Shown here: piece after piece, positions 34,215 to 44,142 of the stretch
Layout: each line of letters begins with the position of its first letter
How positions within the stretch are numbered: the first letter of the stretch is position 1
DNA from: Gammaproteobacteria bacterium
GTDB taxonomy: Bacteria > Pseudomonadota > Gammaproteobacteria > SZUA-152
Assembly (NCBI GenBank): GCA_021647705.1
Contig: JAKIUF010000003.1
Location: 116,782-180,781, forward strand
Direction: 5' to 3'
Length of the DNA stretch: 64,000 bases
Made by a program: the position numbers and the translations under genes
The notes under the pieces: model-generated
The model's database searches: none
Seen by the model: only the letters and a program-made list of their open reading frames with translations
Told to the model about the DNA's origin: nothing

Positions 34215-37200
34215 ATGGCTAAAGGAATCAGAAAAAGTATCTGGGCGACATTTTTTATGTTGTTATTCGTAGGGATATTGCCGTTAAATTTTGTTAACGC
34301 TGCTGTCATGGACCCGTCAGGCTCTGGTTCCGGGGCGGTACTTGAAGTCGAAGATCGATACGTTGCGGGTGAGGTTCTGGTGAAACTTTCCCCTTCTACT
34401 GCTTCAGTCAGGGCGGTACAAAAATCAAAACAGGGGCTGGCGATAGAGTCTTTACGTGGATATGGAGAACATTCTGTCCAACCTTTAGGTAGAATCAAGC
34501 CAAAAGAATCTGCTAGCAAGGCCCGTAGTGTTTTAAAAGAACCGGCGATTAATCGCTGGTATTTAGTGAAGTTACCCCCGGACATGTCTGTGGATGAGGC
34601 ATTGGCCATCCTCAAGCAAGATTCAGATGTCGAAGTCGCCGAACCTAACTATGAAGTCTCCATTGCTGCAACACCCAATGATCCCCGTTATCCGGAGCTA
34701 TGGAATATGCACAATATCGCCCAGACGGGTGGTACGCCAGACGCGGATATTGATGGCCCCGAAGCCTGGGATATTGCGACGGGTAACGGCGATGTGATTA
34801 TTGGTGTTATTGATACCGGCGTCGATTACACCCACGAAGACCTGAAAGATAATATGTGGACTAATCCCGGTGAAATTCCAGACAATGGCATAGATGATGA
34901 TGGCAATGGTTATGTGGATGATGTCCATGGTTATGACTTTGTCAATGACGATGGCGACCCGATGGATGACCATGGTCATGGTACTCATGTCGCAGGCACC
35001 ATCGCCGGAGTGGGCGATAACAATATTGGTGTGGTTGGTGTTAACTGGAATGCCAAAATTGCGGGGATCAAATTTCTTTCCGCCAGCGGTGGCGGTTCTA
35101 CTGCGGGTGCGATTAACTCGATTATATATGCCAACAATAATGGCATCAGGATCACTAACAACAGTTGGGGAGGCGGCCTTTTTTCCCAGGCCTTGCTGGA
35201 TGCCATAAACGCTGGTGGCCTGTTTGTCGCTGCTGCAGGGAACGATCGCAGTAATACGGATAACGTCTCTTTCTATCCAGCTGCTTATATTTCGGACAAT
35301 ATTATCTCCGTTGCCGCAACAGACCATAATGATGCACTGGCTTCATTTTCCAATTATGGTTTAACTTCCGTTGATCTGGCGGCTCCTGGTGTACGTATAT
35401 TATCCACCGTGCCTTATAGCAGTTGTCCATTGTGTAATGCCAGTGGCTATCGATGGTTAAACGGTACTTCGATGGCCGCTCCACATGTCGCAGGTGCGGC
35501 GGCATTAATGCAGTCTGTTATCCCGCAATCAACCACAGCACAATTGAAAACCTGGATCATGGATTCGGTTGATCCCGTTGCGGCCCTGAATGGCCGGATG
35601 GTGACGGGTGGTCGATTGAATATCAATACGCTTTTGTCCAATTCTGACTATGGACTGACTTTAGATCCTGGTACTGTAAGTCTTCGAGCAGGCCAGAGTG
35701 CGACGGCAACGTTGACGATAATTGCCTTGGAGACATTTAATGGCCCGCTGTCACTACAGGTAGATAACTCCAATCCCGCATTAACCGTCACACTCTCTAA
35801 AACCACCGTCGATATCCAGCCTGGTGATATGGATACCGTTACGGTGACCGTCAGTGCTGACGCCAGCCTTCTCGCCGACTCTTATACATACCGGCTGATT
35901 GCCACTGACGCCGCCAATGTTGAAAAAAATATCGAAGTCGCTGTCGATGTGAGCGGGGCAGATTACGAAATATTAGTCACTCCTGCCTCTGTTACAGTTA
36001 ATGGATCTCAAAGCGCTGCCTATACTGTAGTATTGGAATCTATCGAGCAATTTATCGGGCCGGTGACCCTGTCATTTAACACCGGAGACGCCACTATCGT
36101 TGGCACGTTCTCAGAAAACCCTGTCACATTAAGCGCTGACACGATTACAACAGTCGATTTAAGTGTTTCCACGACAATATCTACGCCAAGAGAAATGCAC
36201 GAATTACAAATCAGCGCCAGTGATGGAGTCAGGAATAAAACAACTTCTGCACAACTGAATGTCGTACAGAAGCCGGATCTGACAGTTTCCGCTCTTACCG
36301 GCACCAGCCTGATTGGTTTACAAGGTTTGCTTTCAATGAATTTTACGATTGCCAATCAGGGGCCCGTCAATGCTTCCGGGCGTATTTACTATCAGATTGT
36401 TTTGTCTGATGACGCTGTTATTAGCTCAGAAGATACTGTGTTGAGATCGACCTACTTCCGTAATCTCACTGCCAACAGCAGTAGAAATATTGTCTATAGT
36501 ACTGTGCTGCCCGCCGCGATCGCGCAGGGTAATTATTATCTGGGAGTTATCGTTGACTTTACTGGTCAACATGCCGAGTCGGATGAGAATAACAATACTC
36601 GTGCTCAGCCAGTACAAGTGGTTAATAGTGTTCAGGACGCAATGATTACGAGCCTGACCAGTAGCTCAACAACGATACGCAAAGGTATGGGGGTGGTACT
36701 GAGTGGCACCCTTAAAAATGGTGGTACCAATGCGATGAATGGTTTGGTCGCCAACTACTACTTCTCTACCGATAATGTGATCACAGCGGACGATTATTTG
36801 ATCGGCTCAAACAGTACTGATCTGGGTCCAGGTCGCAGTGTTACCCAGATTGTCAATTCTGCTGCGCTCTATCTTGATTCCGGGGATTATTACTTCGGCA
36901 TCATTGTTGACCCGGACAACATTTTCACTGAAACAGATGAAGGCAACAACGTTGTTGTCAGCTCAACGGTGATCACCATCAGCGACAATCGGGATCTGAC
37001 AGTTTCCGCTCTTACCGGCACCAGCCTGATTGGTTTGCAGGGTTTGCTTTCAATGAATTTTACGATTGCCAATCAGGGGCCCGTCAATACTTCCGGGCGT
37101 ATTTACTATCAGATTGTTTTGTCTGATGACGCTGTTATTAGCTCAGAAGATACTGTGTTGAGATCGACCTACTTCCGCAATCTCACTGCCAACAGCAGTA

Positions 37201-37343
37201 GAAATATTGTCTATAGTACTGTGCTGCCCGCCGCGATCGCGCAGGGTAATTATTATCTGGGAGTTATCGTTGACTTTACTGGTCAACATGACGAGTCGGA
37301 TGAGAATAACAATACCCGTTCATTGGCTTTGACTGTTCAGTAG
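34215..37343 (+). CDS. Secreted subtilisin-like serine protease (S8) with CARDB domains
   Basis: A 1042-residue protein with GGGGGAG before the ATG. Layout: signal peptide (1-29), an inhibitor-I9-like propeptide (about 45-150, YVAGEVLVKLSP), and the subtilisin domain (about 180-450) with Asp200 (VIDTGVD), His255 (HGHGTHVAG), oxyanion Asn343 and Ser419 (NGTSMAAPHVAG). A calcium-loop-like DDDGNGYVDD lies near 227-236. After two beta-sandwich regions come three CARDB-type adhesion domains from about 688. The first and third are almost identical at DNA level. It should be exported and degrade extracellular protein. A terminator follows. Confidence 0.93.
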   Translation: MAKGIRKSIWATFFMLLFVGILPLNFVNAAVMDPSGSGSGAVLEVEDRYVAGEVLVKLSPSTASVRAVQKSKQGLAIESLRGYGEHSVQPLGRIKPKESASKARSVLKEPAINRWYLVKLPPDMSVDEALAILKQDSDVEVAEPNYEVSIAATPNDPRYPELWNMHNIAQTGGTPDADIDGPEAWDIATGNGDVIIGVIDTGVDYTHEDLKDNMWTNPGEIPDNGIDDDGNGYVDDVHGYDFVNDDGDPMDDHGHGTHVAGTIAGVGDNNIGVVGVNWNAKIAGIKFLSASGGGSTAGAINSIIYANNNGIRITNNSWGGGLFSQALLDAINAGGLFVAAAGNDRSNTDNVSFYPAAYISDNIISVAATDHNDALASFSNYGLTSVDLAAPGVRILSTVPYSSCPLCNASGYRWLNGTSMAAPHVAGAAALMQSVIPQSTTAQLKTWIMDSVDPVAALNGRMVTGGRLNINTLLSNSDYGLTLDPGTVSLRAGQSATATLTIIALETFNGPLSLQVDNSNPALTVTLSKTTVDIQPGDMDTVTVTVSADASLLADSYTYRLIATDAANVEKNIEVAVDVSGADYEILVTPASVTVNGSQSAAYTVVLESIEQFIGPVTLSFNTGDATIVGTFSENPVTLSADTITTVDLSVSTTISTPREMHELQISASDGVRNKTTSAQLNVVQKPDLTVSALTGTSLIGLQGLLSMNFTIANQGPVNASGRIYYQIVLSDDAVISSEDTVLRSTYFRNLTANSSRNIVYSTVLPAAIAQGNYYLGVIVDFTGQHAESDENNNTRAQPVQVVNSVQDAMITSLTSSSTTIRKGMGVVLSGTLKNGGTNAMNGLVANYYFSTDNVITADDYLIGSNSTDLGPGRSVTQIVNSAALYLDSGDYYFGIIVDPDNIFTETDEGNNVVVSSTVITISDNRDLTVSALTGTSLIGLQGLLSMNFTIANQGPVNTSGRIYYQIVLSDDAVISSEDTVLRSTYFRNLTANSSRNIVYSTVLPAAIAQGNYYLGVIVDFTGQHDESDENNNTRSLALTVQ
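36275..36602 (+). repeat. Direct repeat encoding CARDB domain, copy 1
   Basis: 328 bases that recur at 36992-37319, 717 bases (239 codons) away. I count six mismatches, so identity is about 98 percent, including third codon positions. Confidence 0.95.
36992..37319 (+). repeat. Direct repeat encoding CARDB domain, copy 2
   Basis: Second copy of the 328-base unit at 36275-36602. A different CARDB domain lies between the two. The near-identity points to recent duplication or gene conversion inside the protease gene. Confidence 0.95.
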
Positions 37344-37363
37344 ACTGAATTCGTAGAACCAAT

Positions 37364-37393
37364 AAAAAAGCCCCAACTTCAGGGGCTTTTTTT
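37364..37393 (+). terminator. Intrinsic terminator of the subtilisin gene
   Basis: AAAAAAGCCCC, a short loop and GGGGCTTTTTTT form a classic hairpin with a U-tract, 20 bases after the protease stop. It may also serve the converging gene. Confidence 0.9.
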
Positions 37394-37474
37394 ATGGGCA
37401 ATTTTTTTGCCTTGTTTAATAGAAATGGTATGGCCTAAACAACGTCAGCAACAAGTTTCCCCAAAAAATAGTTA

Positions 37475-39622
37475 TTAACTGCCACGCCGCCAAGTATGAA
37501 AACGTTCTACCCAACGTAACAGGGCTTCCGGTTTATGTTGCCGTTTCCACACACCCGCCACATATTTATTGGATTCAGCCATGGTGGGATAAATGTGGAT
37601 CGTGCCAAGAATTTTGTTTAATCCCAGGCCATGTTTCATGGCCATGACAAACTCGGCAATCAGATCACCGGCATGGTTGCCGACAATAGTTACTCCGAGA
37701 ATTTTATCTTTTCCCGGTATTGTCAAAACCTTCACCAGTCCGTGCGCTTCGCTGTCGGCAATGGCACGATCCAGGTCATCGATGCCATAGGTGCTGACTT
37801 CGTAAGCAATGTTTTTTTCTTTCGCTTCCAGTTCATTGAGGCCCACGCGCGCTACTTCCGGGTCGGTGAACGTTGCCCAGGGAATCACTGAATAATCCAC
37901 ACGAAAACTTTTAAACGGACTGAACAAGGCGTTGACCGCCACGTACCATGCCTGATGTGCGGCGGTGTGCGTAAATTGATAGGGTCCCGTTACGTCACCA
38001 CAGACATAAATATTCGGATAGTTGGTGCGTAAAAATTCATCGGCTTCAACAGTGCCTTGTGGTGCAATTTTTACATTTAGATCTTCAAGACCAAAACCCT
38101 GTACGTTAGCCTTGCGTCCGAGAGCAAGCAAAAGTTGATCGAATTCGATACGTACTTCTGTGCCTTTATGTTCGCAGATCAATACATGCTGCCCATTCGA
38201 CATTTCAAAACGTTGTGCCGTATGACCCGTGAGTACATGCATGCCCTCTTCACGGAAACGGGTCTCCACCATTTCCGCGACTTCCGCATCTTCACGGGGT
38301 AACAATTGTGCGCCACGCTGAATCAAAAAGACTTCACTGCCCAGACGTTGAAAACTTTGTGCCAGTTCGCAACCAATAGGGCCGCCACCCAGCACCACCA
38401 GTCGGCGAGGACGTTCGCGTAAATGCCATACCGTATCCGAAGTGAGATAGCCTGTTTCTTCCAGTCCCGGTATTGGTGGCACCGCTGGTCGTGCCCCTGT
38501 GGCGATAACAATATTTTTTGCGGTAACGATTTTTCCTTCTACTTCCACTTCGTATGGCGAAATGATTTTGGCTTCGCTTTGTATCACTTCCACGCCCAGA
38601 CCGGTGTAGCGTTCCACAGAATCATGGGGTTCTATTTGTTGGATAACGTGCTGCACACGTTCCATGACCTCGCTGAATTCAAATTCCACAGTGGTTGTTT
38701 TAAAACCAAAGTCCTCGGCACGTTTTGCGTAATGCAGCATTTTCGCGGAACGAATCAGCGCTTTGCTGGGCACACAACCGGTGTTGAGACAGTCTCCCCC
38801 CATTTTGTGTTTTTCAATCAGCAATACTTTGGCTTTTACCGCGGCTGCAATGTAGGACGATACCAAACCTGCTGAGCCGCCGCCGATGACCACAAGGTTG
38901 TAATCAAATGATTTTGGTTTTGAATATTGTTTGAGAACTTTGCGTGATTTGATAAAACTCACCAGCTTTTTTGCCAATAGAGGAAAAATGCCCAATAACG
39001 CAAAAGACAAAATCAGTCCCGGCGATAAAATACCCGACAGTGATTCCAGTGCGCCTAATTGACTGCCCGCATTCACGAATACGGCGGTGCCTGGCAGCAT
39101 GCCAATCTGGCTGACCAGGTAAAAGCGCCAGGTTTTCATTGGCGTTAAACCCATGACCAGATTAATTACAAAAAAGGGAAACAGGGGAATCAGTCGCAGG
39201 GTAAACAGATAAAAATCGCCTTCTTTTTCCACGCCGGCATTGATCGCTTTCAGTTTTTCCCTGAAACGGTTTTGCACGGTGTCGCGCAAAACAAAACGCG
39301 AAATCATAAAGGCGAGAGTGGCTCCAATGGTGCTGGCAAAGGAAATCAGTAACAGTCCGGTCGCCAAGCCAAATACTGCGCCGCCAGCCAGGGTCATCAC
39401 TGCCGCTCCTGGTAACGATAGCGCCGCAACGGCAACGTAAATGGCAAAATAGATCGCCAGCGTGGCGAAACGATTTTGTGCATAAAAATCGAGAAAAGAT
39501 TGTCGTTGGGATTTAAGATAATCCAGTGTCAAATACTGACCGAGGTCAAACACAAAAAAGGCCGTTATCAGTAAGACAACAACCAGTACGACCAGACTAC
39601 GAGAGTTAAGCGCTTTTTTCAT
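37475..39622 (-). CDS. Membrane fusion: TVP38/TMEM64 domain plus mercuric-reductase-like flavoprotein
   Basis: Residues 1 to about 230 are a TVP38/TMEM64 (DedA-like, VTT) membrane domain with about six helices and the family motif LSLPGAAVMTLAGGAVFG. Residues about 240-700 are a class I pyridine nucleotide-disulfide oxidoreductase: FAD loop VIGGGSAG (246-252), the redox pair Cys278/Cys283 in GGDCLNTGCVPSK, NAD loop VLGGGPIGCELAQ, CGDVTGPYQFTH, and the C-terminal dimer interface HIYPTMAES. The His of dihydrolipoamide dehydrogenase is replaced by Tyr in this IYPTMAE form. Such fusions are known in proteobacteria; substrate is unknown. Confidence 0.92.
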   Translation of the reverse strand: MKKALNSRSLVVLVVVLLITAFFVFDLGQYLTLDYLKSQRQSFLDFYAQNRFATLAIYFAIYVAVAALSLPGAAVMTLAGGAVFGLATGLLLISFASTIGATLAFMISRFVLRDTVQNRFREKLKAINAGVEKEGDFYLFTLRLIPLFPFFVINLVMGLTPMKTWRFYLVSQIGMLPGTAVFVNAGSQLGALESLSGILSPGLILSFALLGIFPLLAKKLVSFIKSRKVLKQYSKPKSFDYNLVVIGGGSAGLVSSYIAAAVKAKVLLIEKHKMGGDCLNTGCVPSKALIRSAKMLHYAKRAEDFGFKTTTVEFEFSEVMERVQHVIQQIEPHDSVERYTGLGVEVIQSEAKIISPYEVEVEGKIVTAKNIVIATGARPAVPPIPGLEETGYLTSDTVWHLRERPRRLVVLGGGPIGCELAQSFQRLGSEVFLIQRGAQLLPREDAEVAEMVETRFREEGMHVLTGHTAQRFEMSNGQHVLICEHKGTEVRIEFDQLLLALGRKANVQGFGLEDLNVKIAPQGTVEADEFLRTNYPNIYVCGDVTGPYQFTHTAAHQAWYVAVNALFSPFKSFRVDYSVIPWATFTDPEVARVGLNELEAKEKNIAYEVSTYGIDDLDRAIADSEAHGLVKVLTIPGKDKILGVTIVGNHAGDLIAEFVMAMKHGLGLNKILGTIHIYPTMAESNKYVAGVWKRQHKPEALLRWVERFHTWRRGS

Positions 39623-39824
39623 TTGATTCCCTGTCAGTTTCAGTTTTATGGTATTAACTCGTGCTATTGCCCGGTTAACTCCTATCAGTCACGAAACATC
39701 CCTTTCTGTTACAAAATGCCATCATCACCAGTATTGTCGGGTGTAAAGCCGTGTATCCACAACAGGCAGTACATTGACTCTGGCAAATTATGCCAGACTG
39801 TTCCTAATTGATTTCACTTACATC

Positions 39825-40139
39825 ATGAGCGCTCCGTTTATGTCTACAGAAACTGAATCCGAAAGCAAAGAACAGCGCATTCTGCGCATGGTCAAAAAGG
39901 TCATTACCGATATTGCCAAAGATACACACACTCCGCCCGGTATGCGCCACCCGCTCTCCGATAGCACTATCAACAGCATGCGTAGCTGCCTGGATTTGAT
40001 CGTTTCACGCGAAGCCGAACTGGTCGCTCAGGGTGGCAATGTTTCCTCTGGGAAACCTCGTTTTGTTGATGAGCCCAGCGGTAATGTCATCGTGCAACTG
40101 AAGGGCGGTGGCAAGTCTGACAACAAAAAACAAAAATAA
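39825..40139 (+). CDS. Small hypothetical protein (gammaproteobacterial, sometimes labelled ScpA-like)
   Basis: About 104 residues from the ATG at 39825 (99 from 39840). The core is RILRMVKKVITDIAKDTHTPPGMRHPLSDSTINSMRSCLDLIVSRE, which resembles short proteins in Pseudomonas and relatives that databases label segregation and condensation protein A; true ScpA is longer, so I do not assign that role. The tail is lysine-rich. No signal or membrane segment and no clear ribosome site. Confidence 0.65.
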   Translation: MSAPFMSTETESESKEQRILRMVKKVITDIAKDTHTPPGMRHPLSDSTINSMRSCLDLIVSREAELVAQGGNVSSGKPRFVDEPSGNVIVQLKGGGKSDNKKQK

Positions 40140-40395
40140 AGCAATTCTGGCATGGCAAACGGAGATTGCTGGCCCGCATTTTTCACTCTGCGTATGTCAT
40201 TTTTGGCATGACGCATGGCAGTTTGTTCATACATCCTCTAAAGAACTCTCTTCGGTTGGCCGATAATTTGGTGAGCGTAGCGGGGTAACTATGGGTTTTC
40301 CCACAAGTTTATCGCACGGCTTCCCAACACACTTCGAGTTGTATAAAATTTGACCGAATGACGGATATTTGTGCTTCCGTCTCTTGGGGGGTTGA

Positions 40396-43284
40396 ATGTT
40401 GTATCTCTTCGCCAAAACATATGTTTTGCGGTGCTTGCCTGCATTGTTGTTTCTATTTCTTGTTGCCTGTGGAGGTGGCGGAGGGTCTCCTCCTGATCCT
40501 GTTGCTGGCTCAGACTTGTCTCGTATCGAGATCACACCTGGCCTGCCTTTTCTTGCCCAGGGCACAACCCTCAGTCTCATTGCAACCGGTGTTGACAGTG
40601 ATAACAGTACACGTCCATTAACCAGTGAGGTTGTTTGGCAATCCAGTGATGACAGCATTGCTACCATATCCAGCAGCGGCGTTGTTTCTGCACTGACTGC
40701 TGGACAGGTCACGCTACAGGCGAGTCTGGACGGCATTGTTGGTAGCACCATCCTCATTGTCACCAATGCTTCTCTCACGAGCCTGGAAATCAGTCCTGGA
40801 AGTCTTCAGTTAGCGGCGGGTACCCACATGGAGGTTGACCTCATTGGGCATTATAGTGATGGCAGCACGCAAAATCTGGAAACCCAGGCAAGCTGGGCAA
40901 TTACGGATACCGCTATCGCCAGTCTTTCCGACCCGCTTGTCACCGGCTCGTTACAGGTGACTGGCCTCGCTATTGGCAGCACCCAGCTGACGGCCAGCCT
41001 GGGAGGCAGCAATGCACAAATTGATATTACCGTCAGCACTGCCAGTTTGACGCAAATTATTTTGAGTCCTGATACCCCGAATCTGCCTCTGGGCACCCAG
41101 CTCAGTTTGTCTGCAACCGGTTTGTACAGCGATGGCAGCAGCCAGAACCTCAGTAATCAGGTGAGTTGGAACAATGCTGATAGCGGCATCCTGACCATTG
41201 ATGCATCAGGTCTTGTGCAGCCGCAAGCCACTGGCAGCAGTGTTGTGAGTGCCAGTTTGGCTGGTATTACGGCCAATACCCTTGTGACCATCAGCAATGC
41301 GGTGTTGACCAGTATCGAAATTGCTGCCACTTCCACCACGCTTTCTCTTGGCAAACAACAGGCACTGCTCGCCCTTGGGCACTATAGCGATGGCAGTTTG
41401 CAAGACATTACCGAACAGGTGACTTGGCAGAGCATGCCCTCCGAGCTCCTGGGCATCAGTAATGCCAGTGGCAGTCGCGGATTGGCGACCGCGCTGGCAG
41501 TCGGTAGTCTTACGGCAACGGCGACCCTAGGGAATATTTCCGGTAACTTGGGGCTCAGTGTCAGCGCTGCTACGTTGAGCAGCATTGATATTTCCCCGCC
41601 CAGTGCCCGCCTTGCCTTGGGCACCCAGGCAAGCTTTCAGGCCATCGGGCGGTATTCCGACGGTACAATTCAGGATGTGAGTACGCAAGTCAGCTGGCTG
41701 GCTGTTGACACGGTCATTGCCAGCATCAGTAATGCCCCTGGCAGCCAAGGTCTGGCAATGACGCTGAATACGGGTACGACAGGCATTACGGCCACGCTGG
41801 ACGGCGTGGTCGGCAATGCCTTGCTGACCAGCACCGCTGCTCAATTAGTGTCCATTAATGTTGAACCATCGATATTAAGTCTGCCTGCCGGTACGGGCCA
41901 GAATCTGAGTGCTGAAGGCAGTTTTTCGGATGGCTCAGTACAATCCATTAGCGAGCAGGTTGCCTGGGAATCCGATAATACGGATGTTGCCGCAGTCAAC
42001 AATGGCGCGCTGGATGCCCTTGTCCCTGGTAGTGCTCGCATTAGCGCCAGTTTGAGTGGGATCTCCGGTAGTGCCACGCTCACCGTGACCAATGCGATTT
42101 TGAGCAGTTTGCAAATCAGCCCTGACACACCTGCTCTGGTGGTTGGTACACAAACACAACTTCAGGCCACGGCGACTTATTCTGATGGTAGCCAGAATGA
42201 TGTTACTACGCAGGTTATTTGGAGCAGTGCTGACGAGACTCGATTACTTGCACAAAATGGAGCGGGTCAGCAGGGTCGATTGGTTGCCCTGATGAGTGGC
42301 AGTGTCGAGGTGACAGCCAGCCTTGATGGGGTGCAGGACAGTGTTACCGCTAATGTTGGGGCTGCCACGCTAACCGGCCTGAGTATTATCGCCGTAAATA
42401 GCAACCTGAATAGTGCCGAACAGCAACAACTTATTGCCAGCGGGACTTTCTCCGACGGTAGTAGCCAAGACCTCACGGATCAGGCGATCTGGAGTTCTGA
42501 TAATCCCTCGTTGGCTTTTGTCAGCAACACGCTGGAAGATCGCGGTCTTGTTGAAGCCGGCGTAGGTGTTAGCGGTAACGTCACTATCGCTGTCAGTTAT
42601 GGTGGTTTCAACCCCACACTTAACCTGACGATTAACGACACGCCTCAGCGACCGGTTTCGCTGGTTGTGCTTGCTACCCCCAACGTGCTTCTCAATGATG
42701 GTAGCGATGCTAGCACCCTTAAAATTCAGATTTTGACCGCTAATCCTGCGGCTACTGTAGCGGATGGTACCTCCATCGAGCTGCAAATCAGTCAGAATGG
42801 CATCGTGTTAAGTACACAAAATTTGCTCACTACCGGTGGCATTGCCAGCACCAGCTTTACCACGACAGAAAATGGCATATTGCAGATTCGGGCCACGGAA
42901 ACGGGAACAGCAATCAGCAATGGCACTGTGTTGTATGCCTCAGCAGTCATTGCGGATGTGATTGCCCATGCCGCCTTTGCTGATGCTCAGGTTTCTGGCA
43001 CGACGGTATTTAGTGGTGGTCGTTTCGGATTTTTCCTGTACAACCTGTCGAATCGGGACTTCGGCCTGTTGCGATACGAGTTGCGCAACGGTGGTGATAT
43101 TCTGTTCAGCACCACTGATCCAGTCTTTCTGAATAACAACGTATTATCTGGTGGGCTGAAAATGGGGCTTGTCTATACGCTTCCCGCAGATATTACGGAT
43201 CAGGGTATCGAAGCACGTTATTACCTTACCGACCCGGCCAGCGGAAACACTTTTTTTTATCGTGTCACTTACAGTGCGCCGTAG
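40396..43284 (+). CDS. Surface lipoprotein with eight bacterial Ig-like (Big2) repeats
   Basis: A 962-residue protein. The signal peptide ends with lipobox FLVACGGGGG, so it is a lipoprotein with a glycine-rich exit. From about residue 41 to 700 there are eight repeats of about 83 residues, each with L-x-x-I-x-I-S-P...G-T-Q...A-x-G-x-YSDGS-x-Q-x-(L/V)-(T/S)-x-Q-V-x-W, typical of Big2 domains of adhesins. The C-terminal 250 residues are different, with two further beta-rich parts. It is probably a cell-surface stalk or adhesin. DNA of the repeats has diverged, so the array is old. A tRNA follows on the other strand. Confidence 0.85.
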   Translation: MLYLFAKTYVLRCLPALLFLFLVACGGGGGSPPDPVAGSDLSRIEITPGLPFLAQGTTLSLIATGVDSDNSTRPLTSEVVWQSSDDSIATISSSGVVSALTAGQVTLQASLDGIVGSTILIVTNASLTSLEISPGSLQLAAGTHMEVDLIGHYSDGSTQNLETQASWAITDTAIASLSDPLVTGSLQVTGLAIGSTQLTASLGGSNAQIDITVSTASLTQIILSPDTPNLPLGTQLSLSATGLYSDGSSQNLSNQVSWNNADSGILTIDASGLVQPQATGSSVVSASLAGITANTLVTISNAVLTSIEIAATSTTLSLGKQQALLALGHYSDGSLQDITEQVTWQSMPSELLGISNASGSRGLATALAVGSLTATATLGNISGNLGLSVSAATLSSIDISPPSARLALGTQASFQAIGRYSDGTIQDVSTQVSWLAVDTVIASISNAPGSQGLAMTLNTGTTGITATLDGVVGNALLTSTAAQLVSINVEPSILSLPAGTGQNLSAEGSFSDGSVQSISEQVAWESDNTDVAAVNNGALDALVPGSARISASLSGISGSATLTVTNAILSSLQISPDTPALVVGTQTQLQATATYSDGSQNDVTTQVIWSSADETRLLAQNGAGQQGRLVALMSGSVEVTASLDGVQDSVTANVGAATLTGLSIIAVNSNLNSAEQQQLIASGTFSDGSSQDLTDQAIWSSDNPSLAFVSNTLEDRGLVEAGVGVSGNVTIAVSYGGFNPTLNLTINDTPQRPVSLVVLATPNVLLNDGSDASTLKIQILTANPAATVADGTSIELQISQNGIVLSTQNLLTTGGIASTSFTTTENGILQIRATETGTAISNGTVLYASAVIADVIAHAAFADAQVSGTTVFSGGRFGFFLYNLSNRDFGLLRYELRNGGDILFSTTDPVFLNNNVLSGGLKMGLVYTLPADITDQGIEARYYLTDPASGNTFFYRVTYSAP

Positions 43285-43318
43285 TAACAACGTGCGTCTG
43301 AAGGGTGGGTGTCAGGGA

Positions 43319-43394
43319 TGGTGCCGGTGAGAGGAGTTGAACCCCCGACCTTCGCATTACGAATGCGCTGCTCTACCAACTGAGCTACACCGGC
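43319..43394 (-). tRNA. tRNA-Thr (anticodon CGU)
   Basis: On the minus strand the 76 bases fold as a full tRNA: acceptor GCCGGTG/CACCGGC, D-arm with AGCTCAGTTGGTAGAGC, anticodon stem GCGCA/TGCGA around loop TTCGTAA (CGT), T-arm GGGGGTTCAACTCCT-type, and an encoded CCA end. The CGU anticodon reads ACG threonine codons. Confidence 0.96.
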
Positions 43395-43490
43395 GTATTT
43401 CTGATGTTGCATCTTGGACAAAGATGCGTAGGGATAGAGCAACGTGCGCGAGTATAAAAGACGTACAGGGATGTAAACAACCGTGATTTG

Positions 43491-43931
43491 TTATTCCGCC
43501 GTGCGTATCCGCACAATAATATCGATACTGTCCAGCTCCACACCCGCAGGCAATGTGGGCAAACCGTGCAAGTTCAATTCCTGATTTTCGATGTCTTGCA
43601 ACAGGCCGGTGTCGATATTGTAAAAATGGTGATGAGGCGAGGTGTTGGAATCATAAAACACCTTGCTGGGATCAACGATCACTTCACGGATTAAACCCTT
43701 GCGGGCAAATAGCCCCAGAGTGTTGTACACAGTGGCCTTGGAGGCTACGGTACCCTTTTGGTTAACACGTTCCAGCACCTGATCTGCCGAAAGATGCTGC
43801 GGCTGGGCAAACAGGATTTGTGCAATTTGGCGGCGTTGTTGGGTGGGCGCGATATCGTGTTGTGCCAGCAGTTCGCCGACATTTAGCACATGTTGGTCCT
43901 GCGTCTCGATTTTATCAGTAATTCCTAGCAT
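43491..43931 (-). CDS. Fur-family transcriptional regulator
   Basis: I start at the ATG at 43931 (MLGITDKIETQ), giving 146 residues; upstream in-frame sequence is not conserved-looking. The winged helix is IAPTQQRRQIAQILFAQPQHLSADQVLERV and KATVYNTLGLFARKGLIREV. The metal-binding SPHHHFYNIDTG motif is present, but the CxxC pairs of classical Fur are absent, as in Irr- and PerR-like members. It probably senses iron, heme or peroxide. No target box was identified. Confidence 0.88.
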   Translation of the reverse strand: MLGITDKIETQDQHVLNVGELLAQHDIAPTQQRRQIAQILFAQPQHLSADQVLERVNQKGTVASKATVYNTLGLFARKGLIREVIVDPSKVFYDSNTSPHHHFYNIDTGLLQDIENQELNLHGLPTLPAGVELDSIDIIVRIRTAE

Positions 43932-44142
43932 GTCACTGAGTATATCGCCAGGGAGGGGCTGTGTGCAATGTGACTTAAGGAAGTGTGACAAAATACCCTG
44001 GATAGATTGCGCAGGATATCGTTTCGTTTTCGAGGCATACATTAAGGGACGCATACTTATGCGTATGTAACCCAATGTTATTAAGTGAACAAACCACCAC
44101 CAACCTACAACAGGCCGGAAGTCTGGCTTAACTTAACGCCTC

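Noticed and set aside
39774..40139. Assignment as segregation and condensation protein A
   Set aside because: True ScpA is much longer with a kleisin layout; the short protein only shares a database label.
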